Below, piece by piece: positions 48,389 to 55,458 of a stretch of 64,000 nucleotides of DNA; position 1 is the stretch's first letter; every line of letters starts with the position of its first letter. This DNA is from Pseudomonadota bacterium (GTDB lineage: Bacteria > Pseudomonadota > Gammaproteobacteria > UBA5335), in contig PKDC01000012.1 in the NCBI GenBank assembly GCA_002862435.1, positions 1 to 64,000 on the forward strand, given 5' to 3'. The notes below the pieces were generated by a model. That model was not told the origin of the DNA, made no database searches, and saw only the letters and a list, made by a program, of their open reading frames with translations. Both the position numbers and the translations under genes were made by a program.

Positions 48389-49384
48389 ATGCCTCGTCGC
48401 CTGCTGCTTCATGTGCTCACGCCCTTGCTGCTTGCCTTCTTCACCCTCACCGCTACTGCCGCCCCGCTGAAGGTGGGCGTGAGCGACTGGCCGGGCTGGG
48501 TCGCTTGGTATGTTGCCCAGGAAAAAGGCTTCCTCAAGCGCCACGGCGCCGAAGTGGAGCTGGTCTGGTTCCCCAACTATACCGATTCCATTCAAGCCCT
48601 TTCCGCCGGCCAGCTCGACGCCAACTCGCAAACCTGGAGCGATACCCTGGCGCCGCTCGCGGCGGGCATTCCGCTCAAGGTCGTGCTGGTCAATGACAAT
48701 TCGGCAGGCAACGACGCCCTGATGGTGGCGCCATCCATCAAAAGCTTCGCCGACCTGAAAGGCAAATCGGTCGCGCTGGAACAATTCAGCATCTCCCACT
48801 TCGTCCTCGCCACCGCTCTGGCCCGCAACGGCATGCGTCCGGAGGATGTGAAGGTGGTCAATCTGGCCGCGGGCGACGCGGCGGCCGCCTTTATCGGCGG
48901 CCGGGTGCCGGCAGCGGTGGTCTGGAATCCCTGGGTGAACCAGATCCAGGCAAGCGGCAAGGGCAAGCCGCTGTTTACATCAAAGGATATGCCCGGCCTG
49001 GTGCCGGATCTCCTGGTGGCGCGGGCGCCGGTGCTGAACGATGCCGCCAAGCGGGCCGCCCTGCTCGGCATGGTCCGCGCCTGGTATGAAACCGTTGACT
49101 TCATCGCCAAGGAACCCCAACAGGCTGCGAAGATCATGGCCAAGGTGGTGGGCTTGCCGGCGCCTGAATACGCCACCTATCTCTCGGGCACGCGCTTTTT
49201 CGGCGAGAAGGACAACCTGATCGCATTGGGCGAGCCCAAGCGACCCGAGTCGCTGGTGGCGGTCGGCCCAACCATCACGACTTTCCTGAAGCAGAACAAG
49301 TTGCTGGAAGGCAACGTGGACTTTGCCGGCGCGGTGGATCCCAGCCTGGTGCGCGAAGCGGCCGGCATGACCGCAGGGCCGTGA
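48389..49384 (+). CDS. ABC transporter substrate-binding protein (NitT/TauT type, guanidine-riboswitch controlled)
   Basis: A 331-residue periplasmic binding protein. The signal peptide (MPRRLLLHVLTPLLLAFF) ends near T-A-T-A-A. The mature protein has the TauA/SsuA/NrtA-like layout (L-K-V-G-V-S-D-W-P-G-W-V-A-W-Y-V-A, then L-D-A-N-S-Q-T-W and V-A-L-E-Q-F). The ATG at 48389 is preceded by CCGGAGGATCC; the frame is open farther upstream through the riboswitch, which is not translated. Homologues are often annotated as nitrate, sulfonate or taurine binders. Here the riboswitch makes guanidine or a guanidine compound the likely ligand. Confidence 0.88.
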   Translation: MPRRLLLHVLTPLLLAFFTLTATAAPLKVGVSDWPGWVAWYVAQEKGFLKRHGAEVELVWFPNYTDSIQALSAGQLDANSQTWSDTLAPLAAGIPLKVVLVNDNSAGNDALMVAPSIKSFADLKGKSVALEQFSISHFVLATALARNGMRPEDVKVVNLAAGDAAAAFIGGRVPAAVVWNPWVNQIQASGKGKPLFTSKDMPGLVPDLLVARAPVLNDAAKRAALLGMVRAWYETVDFIAKEPQQAAKIMAKVVGLPAPEYATYLSGTRFFGEKDNLIALGEPKRPESLVAVGPTITTFLKQNKLLEGNVDFAGAVDPSLVREAAGMTAGP

Positions 49385-49387
49385 TCC

Positions 49388-50185
49388 ATGAGGGGCGTCG
49401 CCTCGTTCTGGTCAATCCGCGGCCACCTGGGGAACAGTGCCTATCTCGCCCTGGCGGCGGCGGGTTTCACCACCTTCCTCGCGGCGTGGTGGACGCTGGC
49501 CGCCAGTGGCCTGGTGGATCCGGTGTTCCTGCCGACCCCCGATGGCGTGGTGCGGCGGCTGGCGATGTGGGCACGCGAGGGCGACCTGCTCACCGATCTC
49601 AAGGTCAGCATCGGCCGGGTGCTGGGGGGATTCACGCTTGCGGCCGTGATGGCCGTTCCCCTGGGCGTCTACATCGGCAGCTTTCGCCCGGTGCAGGCGT
49701 TCTTCGAGCCCTTGATGGAGTTTGCCCGCTATCTTCCGGCGGTGGCCTTCGTGCCGCTGGTCATGCTGTGGGTCGGCATCGGCGAAAGCGCCAAGGTCGC
49801 ACTGATCTGGATCGGCACCTATTTCCAGATGGTGCTGATGGTCTCGGACAACGTCCGCCAGGTGCCCATGACCCAGATCGAGGCGGCCCAGACGCTCGGC
49901 GCGAGCCGGGGCGAGATTCTGTCGCTGGTGGTGTTCAAGTCAGCGCTGCCGGGCATCGTCGACACCCTGCGCATTACGCTCGGCTGGGCCTGGACCTACC
50001 TGGTGGTGGCGGAACTGGTGGCTGCCAACTCCGGGCTGGGCTACGCCATCCTGCGCGCCCAGCGCTTCCTGCAGACCGACAAGATCTTCGTCGGCATCCT
50101 GCTGATCGGCCTGCTGGGGCTGGTGATGGACCAAGGCCTGCGGCTGCTGCATCGCCGCACCTTTCCATGGCTGCATACCCGATGA
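49388..50185 (+). CDS. ABC transporter permease (NitT/TauT type)
   Basis: A 265-residue inner-membrane permease with about six helices and the cytoplasmic EAA loop E-A-A-Q-T-L-G-A-S-R-G-E-I-L (about 159-172), which contacts the ATPase. It starts 3 bp after the binding protein gene and its stop overlaps the ATPase ATG. It belongs to the SsuC/TauC family. Substrate is inferred from the riboswitch. Confidence 0.9.
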   Translation: MRGVASFWSIRGHLGNSAYLALAAAGFTTFLAAWWTLAASGLVDPVFLPTPDGVVRRLAMWAREGDLLTDLKVSIGRVLGGFTLAAVMAVPLGVYIGSFRPVQAFFEPLMEFARYLPAVAFVPLVMLWVGIGESAKVALIWIGTYFQMVLMVSDNVRQVPMTQIEAAQTLGASRGEILSLVVFKSALPGIVDTLRITLGWAWTYLVVAELVAANSGLGYAILRAQRFLQTDKIFVGILLIGLLGLVMDQGLRLLHRRTFPWLHTR

Positions 50186-51039
50186 CCGCGCCAGCCCCCT
50201 GCATCCGCATCGCAGGCCTGGGCAAGACCTATCCCGGCCAGAGCCTGCCGGCCTTGCAAGCAATCGACCTGGATGTGGCCCAGGGGGAATTCCTGGCCCT
50301 GGTGGGCGCCTCCGGCTGCGGCAAGTCCACCTTGCTGCGGCTCATCGCCGGCCTGGAGGCCCCCACCAGCGGCGGCATCTGGCTGGATGATGCGCCCGTG
50401 ACCGGACCGGGGCCGGAACGAGCCGTGGTGTTCCAGGACTACAGCCTCTACCCCTGGCTCACCGTGCTGGAAAACGTGCGGTTCTGCCGCAGCCTGCGCG
50501 TCCATACCGGCAATGCCAGCGATTCCCAGGCGGCCTCCGCAGTGGAGCGGTCCTATGCCCTGTTGGACGTGATGGGCCTGGACGCGGTCCGCAATCACTA
50601 CCCCAACCAGCTTTCCGGCGGCATGCGCCAGCGGGTGGCCATCGCCCGCGCCTTGATGGCACAGCCGCGGGTGTTGCTCATGGACGAGCCCTTTGGGGCG
50701 CTCGACGCACAGACCCGCGAGGTAATGCACGAGCTGATCCTGCGGTTGTTCGAGATTGAACGCAGCACCATCGTATTCGTCACCCACGACGTGGAGGAAG
50801 CGGTCTATCTGGCCAGCCGCGTGGTGGTCCTGGCCCCCCATCCCGGCCGGGTGGATGGCGTGCATACCCTGTCCCTGCCGCCGCCGGGAGAACGCCACCC
50901 CGACCTCAAGCTCACCCCCGAGTTGTTGCAGTGGAAAAAGACCGTGCTGGAGCGCATTCGGGCCACCTCTGGCGTGCAGCACGATCTCGACAAACTGAAC
51001 CGCCTGGCCGAATTGTCGCGACGCCGAACGCCCACTTGA
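50182..51039 (+). CDS. ABC transporter ATP-binding protein (NitT/TauT type)
   Basis: A 285-residue ATPase starting at the ATG overlapping the permease stop (an ATG 15 bp upstream is less likely). Walker A is G-A-S-G-C-G-K-S-T (about 42-50), with the Q-loop F-Q-D-Y-S-L-Y-P-W, signature L-S-G-G-M-R-Q-R-V-A, Walker B L-L-M-D-E-P-F-G-A-L-D and H-loop V-T-H-D-V-E-E-A. It has a C-terminal extension of about 40 residues beyond the core. It energises the importer that feeds the hydrolase encoded next. Confidence 0.93.
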   Translation: MTAPAPCIRIAGLGKTYPGQSLPALQAIDLDVAQGEFLALVGASGCGKSTLLRLIAGLEAPTSGGIWLDDAPVTGPGPERAVVFQDYSLYPWLTVLENVRFCRSLRVHTGNASDSQAASAVERSYALLDVMGLDAVRNHYPNQLSGGMRQRVAIARALMAQPRVLLMDEPFGALDAQTREVMHELILRLFEIERSTIVFVTHDVEEAVYLASRVVVLAPHPGRVDGVHTLSLPPPGERHPDLKLTPELLQWKKTVLERIRATSGVQHDLDKLNRLAELSRRRTPT

Positions 51040-51081
51040 TCCGCCCACACCATCCCATGAAACCTCAAGGAGACGCCTGTC

Positions 51082-52266
51082 ATGCGCCTGAAACGCTTTG
51101 CGACCACGAACCCCATGGGCTCGGGGCTCAACCATCACCCCAGCTTCGACAAGACCCAGCTGCAGGGCTGGAAATCCATGCACAAGGAAAAGGACCTGCC
51201 CTATCAGGCCTGGAAAGCCCACGTCCAGCACGGCCTGGATCATGGCCTGCCCGCCGCCGACAGCGTGCAGGATCGGGAGATTTCCACCTTCGTGCGCGGC
51301 GAGCTGCCGCATTTCGCCGGCATCAACACCTTCATGAAGGCGCCGTTCTGTGAAGATATCCATCTGGTCGGCCAGTACGACGCGGCAATCCTCGGCGTGC
51401 CCTTCGACGGTGGTACCACCTATCGTCCCGGCACGCGCTTCGGGCCGCAAGGCATCCGCAAGATCAGTGCGCTCTACACCCCCTACAACTACGAGCTGGG
51501 CGTCGACCTGCGCGAGCAGATGAACCTGTGCGATGCCGGCGATGTGTTCGTGATTCCCGCCAACATCGAGAAGACCTTCGACCAGATCAGCCGCGGCATG
51601 GGCCACATCTTCGCTTCCGGCGCCTTGCCCATCGTGCTCGGCGGCGATCATTCGATCGGCTTTGCCACCGTGCGCGGCATCGCCGAACATACCGACAAGA
51701 AGATCGGCATCATCCACTTCGACCGCCACGCCGACATCCAGGAGAAGGACCTCGACGAGCGCATGCACACCACGCCCTGGTTCCATGCCACCAACCTGCC
51801 CAATGTGCCGGCCAAGAACCTGGTGCAGATCGGCATCGGCGGCTGGCAGGTGCCGCGCCCGGCGGTGAAGGAAGCGCGCAAGCGCGGCACCACCATCCTC
51901 ACCATGAACGATGTCACCACCCTGGGACTGGAGAAGACCGCCGAAATCGCCCTGGAAACCGCCTGGGATGGCGTGGACGCGGTGTATCTGTCCTTCGACA
52001 TCGACTCTGTGGACTGTGGCTTCGTCCCCGGCACCGGCTGGCCGGAACCGGGTGGCTTCCTGCCGCGCGAGATCCTCTATCTGCTTGGCGCGGTGGCCAA
52101 GGAGGGCATCTGTGGCATGGAGGTGGTGGAGGTCTCTCCGCCCTACGATCAATCCGAAATCACCGCCCTGCTCGCCACCCGCGCCGTCGTCGACGTCCTC
52201 GGCACCCTGGTCGCCTATGGCAAGCTGGGCGCGCACAAGTCCATCATTCGCGGCTGGGGCGCCTGA
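51082..52266 (+). CDS. gdmH: Guanidine hydrolase (GdmH-like, arginase fold)
   Basis: A 394-residue ureohydrolase with the binuclear metal ligands intact: G-G-D-H-S (His190), D-R-H-A-D (Asp214, His216, Asp218) and S-F-D-I-D-S (Asp306, Asp308). It is far longer than agmatinases (about 300 residues), with an N-terminal extension of about 95 residues. It carries T-G-W-P-E-P-G-G where agmatinases have T-G-T-P-E. Length and the W match the nickel enzyme GdmH of Synechocystis (Sll1077), which cuts guanidine into urea and ammonia. The guanidine-I riboswitch, the importer and the adjacent nickel/urease genes all support this over agmatinase. No HypA/HypB-like nickel chaperones are adjacent. Confidence 0.85.
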   Translation: MRLKRFATTNPMGSGLNHHPSFDKTQLQGWKSMHKEKDLPYQAWKAHVQHGLDHGLPAADSVQDREISTFVRGELPHFAGINTFMKAPFCEDIHLVGQYDAAILGVPFDGGTTYRPGTRFGPQGIRKISALYTPYNYELGVDLREQMNLCDAGDVFVIPANIEKTFDQISRGMGHIFASGALPIVLGGDHSIGFATVRGIAEHTDKKIGIIHFDRHADIQEKDLDERMHTTPWFHATNLPNVPAKNLVQIGIGGWQVPRPAVKEARKRGTTILTMNDVTTLGLEKTAEIALETAWDGVDAVYLSFDIDSVDCGFVPGTGWPEPGGFLPREILYLLGAVAKEGICGMEVVEVSPPYDQSEITALLATRAVVDVLGTLVAYGKLGAHKSIIRGWGA

Positions 52267-52277
52267 AGGAGTTTGCC

Positions 52278-52940
52278 ATGCTGACACAGACGCCAACGCT
52301 GCTCGCCATGGGTTTCGGCCTGGGGCTGCTGCATGCCCTCGATCCCGACCATGTGCTGGCGGTCGCCAACCTGAACGATGCCCGCGCCGGGCAGCGCGGC
52401 AGCCTTGCCTTCAGCGCCCGCTGGGCACTGGGCCACGGCGCAGCCTTAATGGGAATCGGCACGCTGGTGCTGCTGGCGGGCCTGGCGGTGCCCACCGGCT
52501 TGAGCGCTTGGGCCGAATATCTGGTGGCTTTCGTGCTGATCGGGCTGGGGATCAGCGCGCTCTGGACGCTGTGGGCCGGCGAGGCGCCGCTCCGACTACA
52601 TCGCCATGGCGCGAACGGCGCTCACCTGCATGTCGCGGGACTGCCCGCCCACCATGGCCGCCGGGCGCTGCTGGTGGGCCTGTTGCACGGCACCGCCGGT
52701 TCGGCCTCCCTGTTGGCCCTGGCGCCGCTCGCCACCGCCGCCAGCCCGTGGATCGGAATGGCGTACCTGCTCCTGTTCGGCGCGGGGGTGCTGATCGCCA
52801 TGCTGGCATTCGGCGGGCTGCTGGGGGCAGGGCTGCAGCGCCTGCGATACGGGGTACCGTCGATCGCGAACGGACTGCGCGCCGCCTTGGCGCTGGCCGC
52901 CATGGCCTTGGGGATTGCCCTGCTGCGCGGCGGGATTTGA
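52278..52940 (+). CDS. ureH: UreH-type nickel transporter
   Basis: A 220-residue membrane protein with about six helices. H-A-L-D-P-D-H (residues 19-25) is the NiCoT-type metal signature, and a second motif H-G-T-A-G-S-A lies later. A His-rich loop (L-H-R-H-G-A-N-G-A-H-L-H, then A-H-H) sits between them and may bind nickel. UreH-like permeases supply Ni2+ for urease; here it could serve both GdmH and urease. It starts 11 bp after gdmH and its TGA overlaps the ureD ATG. Confidence 0.85.
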   Translation: MLTQTPTLLAMGFGLGLLHALDPDHVLAVANLNDARAGQRGSLAFSARWALGHGAALMGIGTLVLLAGLAVPTGLSAWAEYLVAFVLIGLGISALWTLWAGEAPLRLHRHGANGAHLHVAGLPAHHGRRALLVGLLHGTAGSASLLALAPLATAASPWIGMAYLLLFGAGVLIAMLAFGGLLGAGLQRLRYGVPSIANGLRAALALAAMALGIALLRGGI

Positions 52941-53824
52941 TGCGCCCCGCCAGCACCGCAGCCATTCGGCCGCCCCTCGCCGCCCCGGCTGAAATCGATC
53001 CATCCACCGGCTGGGCAGCCGAACTGTCGCTGGCCTTCGCGGCGCGGGGCGCGGCGACGGTGCTGACGCGGCGACAGCATCGGGGACCGCTCACGGTACA
53101 GCGGCCGTTCTACCCCGAAGGCCCGGCGGTGTGCCAGGTCACCCTGCTGCATCCGCCCGGCGGGCTGGTGGGCGGCGACCAGTTGCAGTTGACGGCCACG
53201 CTGGAGGCTGGCGCCCAGGTGCTCATCACCACCCCCGCCGCCAGCAAGATCTATCGCAGCACTGCCGCGGTTGCCCGCCAGCGACAGCATTTCCACCTCG
53301 CCGCCGGCGCGGCGCTGGAGTGGCTGCCGCAGGAAACCATCCTGTTCTCAGGCGCCCACTTCCGCTCTCATACCCGCGTGGACCTCGCCCCCGGCGGCCG
53401 TTTCCTGGGCTGGGAAATCACCTGCCTGGGCCGTCCCGCCTGCGCCGAGCGCTTCGACGCGGGCCACGGCGCCATCGCCCTGGAATTGTGGGAAGACGGC
53501 CAGCCGCTGTTCATCGAGCGCGGGCGCTATGCAGGCGGCGGCGCCCTGCTGGCGGCGCCCTGGGGCTTGGGAGACCAGCCCGTGGTGGGCACCTGGCTGG
53601 CGCTGGATGCCCCGGCCGAGTTGACCGATGTGCTGCGTGCCCCTTTGTCCGAGGTGGCCGATCCGGCGCGCTGGGGTCTCACTCGCCTGCCACGGGTGCT
53701 GGCGCTGCGCTACCGGGGGCCGAGCGCGGCCGAGGCGCGCGCCCTGTTCATCCGCGCCTGGACGCTGGTGCGGCCGACCCTGCTGGGTCGAGACGCCCAT
53801 CCGCCGCGCATCTGGGCCACCTGA
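52940..53824 (+). CDS. ureD: Urease accessory protein UreD
   Basis: A 294-residue protein with UreD features: [22 protein letters not shown] and [11 protein letters not shown]. UreD binds apo-urease and, with UreF and UreG, admits nickel to the active site. It overlaps ureH by one base (TGATG). None of its partners UreE, UreF or UreG is in the window. Confidence 0.93.
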   Translation: MRPASTAAIRPPLAAPAEIDPSTGWAAELSLAFAARGAATVLTRRQHRGPLTVQRPFYPEGPAVCQVTLLHPPGGLVGGDQLQLTATLEAGAQVLITTPAASKIYRSTAAVARQRQHFHLAAGAALEWLPQETILFSGAHFRSHTRVDLAPGGRFLGWEITCLGRPACAERFDAGHGAIALELWEDGQPLFIERGRYAGGGALLAAPWGLGDQPVVGTWLALDAPAELTDVLRAPLSEVADPARWGLTRLPRVLALRYRGPSAAEARALFIRAWTLVRPTLLGRDAHPPRIWAT

Positions 53825-53833
53825 AGCCGAAAC

Positions 53834-53862
53834 CCTTGCCGACCTGCGCCGCATCGGCAAGG
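53834..53862 (+). other. Perfect hairpin in the ureD-ureA gap
   Basis: CCTTGCCGA (53834-53842) pairs with TCGGCAAGG (53854-53862) with an 11-base loop, between the ureD stop and the ureA ATG. No T-run follows. It may balance expression of accessory and structural genes by processing or partial termination. Confidence 0.45.
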
Positions 53863-53927
53863 ATGACGCCAGACATTTGCCAATCGATGCCCGCCGACTC
53901 CGCGCCCGTTACTTCTCAGGAGATGCC

Positions 53928-54230
53928 ATGGAACTCACCCCCCGCGAGAAAGACAAGTTGCTGCTCTTCACCGCCGCGCTGCTGGCCGAACGCCGGCTGG
54001 CCCGAGGCGTGAAACTGAATTATCCGGAAGCCGTGGCCTACATCAGCGCCGCCATTCTGGAAGGCGCCCGCGACGGCCGCACCGTCGCCGAACTGATGGA
54101 CCACGGCCGCAACCTGCTTACCCGCGAGCAGGTGATGGACGGCATTCCCGAGATGATCCCCGATGTGCAGGTGGAAGCCACCTTCCCCGACGGCACCAAA
54201 CTGGTCACCGTCCACGATCCGATCGTGTGA
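53928..54230 (+). CDS. ureA: Urease gamma subunit
   Basis: A 100-residue protein, full length for Ure[21 protein letters not shown] at the start, [18 protein letters not shown], and [18 protein letters not shown] at the end. The ATG follows CAGGAGATGCC. UreA is the smallest of three structural subunits and has no activity alone. ureB and ureC should follow at once but do not; the next gene is an unrelated membrane protein on the other strand. Confidence 0.96.
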   Translation: MELTPREKDKLLLFTAALLAERRLARGVKLNYPEAVAYISAAILEGARDGRTVAELMDHGRNLLTREQVMDGIPEMIPDVQVEATFPDGTKLVTVHDPIV

Positions 54231-54239
54231 AAGGCGGCG

Positions 54240-54420
54240 ATGAGCTTGAAATTGGATGAACGCTTGAGCGCGCGGGTCATGCGACCCGATACACCATCGC
54301 CTGAGCAGGATGGACTGTTAATGGCCCTAGGTCAGGCCATCAGCCAGGCTGGTGGTGCCGTGCCGCACTCATTCCATCGCGCAGCGCCCACACCAGCGAA
54401 CCTATCGCCATCACACTGAG
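54240..54420 (+). other. Short ORF after ureA, possible gene fragment
   Basis: An ATG 9 bp after ureA opens a 59-codon frame (start M-S-L-K-L-D-E-R-L-S-A-R-V-M-R-P-D) that stops at 54418-54420. Its last 80 bp overlap the 3' end of the opposite gene. It is not UreB, whose N-terminus is quite different. It may be the broken start of a gene cut at the same junction that removed ureB, or chance. Confidence 0.25.
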
Positions 54421-54852
54421 TACCCAGCTTGCCAAGCCATAATCGGTGCGCATCACCGCAGTCGGCAATGCGTGCCAGCCGCTCAGGGCCTGGCCGACCA
54501 CTACCACCAGCGCGCCCAGATTCATGAATAGGAACAGGTGCAACACCCGCTCCGGCTTCGGGAGCACCCGGGTATTGCCCTCAATGACAACGTCGCGTAC
54601 CGACACCAGCACTTCGCCAAGGTAAAGCAGGGCAATCCACCATACCGCCGCCCCATGCCATTCGAACCAGGCCAGCGAGATGAAGATTGCGCAGAAAATC
54701 CACTCGCGGAGGCTGTGCATGCGCTCTTCCGGCCCGGACCAGGTTTGCCCCGGCAGCTTGGCCAGCAGCTCATGATTCAGAAACACGTCCACTCCACCGA
54801 GCAGACCATGCAGCATCAGGAAATAGATAAATGGAGGAATCTCACCAGGCAT
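54340..54852 (-). CDS. Small polytopic membrane protein, unknown function
   Basis: A 170-residue protein with about five hydrophobic segments (F-I-Y-F-L-M-L-H-G-L-L, W-I-F-C-A-I-F-I-S-L-A-W, W-I-A-L-L-Y-L-G-E-V, L-F-L-F-M-N-L-G-A-L-V and S-W-V-L-S-V-M-A-I-G-S). Conserved-looking H-N-E and E-E-R-M-H-S-L-R-E-W motifs lie between the first two. The ATG has GGAGAA upstream. I do not recognise the family. It points back at ureA and seems to belong to the DNA that replaced the rest of the urease operon. Confidence 0.6.
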   Translation of the reverse strand: MPGEIPPFIYFLMLHGLLGGVDVFLNHELLAKLPGQTWSGPEERMHSLREWIFCAIFISLAWFEWHGAAVWWIALLYLGEVLVSVRDVVIEGNTRVLPKPERVLHLFLFMNLGALVVVVGQALSGWHALPTAVMRTDYGLASWVLSVMAIGSLVWALRDGMSAARHHQPG

Positions 54853-55458
54853 CGCTTGTTCTCCATTTCGCTTACATATTGCGTGGCCAGGGTCAGTAGC
54901 TGGAGCATCGTTACGCTCTGCGTGTACAGTCCTGATTCAATCGCGGGGCCAAATCAGGGTTTCCTACAGCGCTTGCGGATTAAGCATGATTATGTCGGAA
55001 GATTGCTTCTCTTGACGACCATGGCGGCTATTTGAGCCTTGATGAACAAAATTCCGGCGGAGCGAGGAAGTGGACCCCTTACCAAGGCACGGCCACAATA
55101 AAAAACCGGTAATCCTCGAAGATACCGCGCCTGACCCTGATTCCAGCCTTGATCGACCATAAGCTGACAGGGGAAAGGCCGACCGGATCGTTTGGGCTTG
55201 GGTAACGAGGAGATCTCAGACCGGAATCACATGCCATTCGGAACCGACAACAAATTCCGATAGATAAATTCACCGATGACGCTCAGGGTCACAGTCGGTG
55301 AATGGTTGCGTTATCGTAGATAAATTTTTTCTACAGGCTCGCTACCCCGACGACAGAGATGCGTTTGCGCCACAGGACTCGTCGCCCGCCGGCATCAGGT
55401 CGGCTCGACGCAGGTGGCGTGCCTGCACCCCCACGAATGCGAGGAAGACAGCTGACCA
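54853..55458. other. 606-bp non-coding junction before the defence island
   Basis: No gene is supported. It is richer in AT than its flanks near 55250-55340. Visible elements are an inverted repeat TTCACCGA/TCGGTGAA (55269-55276 and 55295-55302) and a 10-bp direct repeat TAGATAAATT (55261-55270 and 55317-55326), the second copy running into a T-run and TCTAC. The hsdM promoter should be here. The repeats could be an operator or a scar of insertion. Confidence 0.45.

Noticed and set aside
51082-52266. Agmatinase or arginase as the product name
   Set aside because: Metal ligands fit any ureohydrolase, but the long N-terminal extension, the T-G-W-P-E-P-G-G motif, the guanidine riboswitch and the nickel/urease neighbours fit guanidine hydrolase better.
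55079-55273. 64-codon minus-strand frame in the 54.9-55.4 kb gap, suspected transposase remnant
   Set aside because: No transposase motif or terminal inverted repeat could be recognised; left as non-coding.
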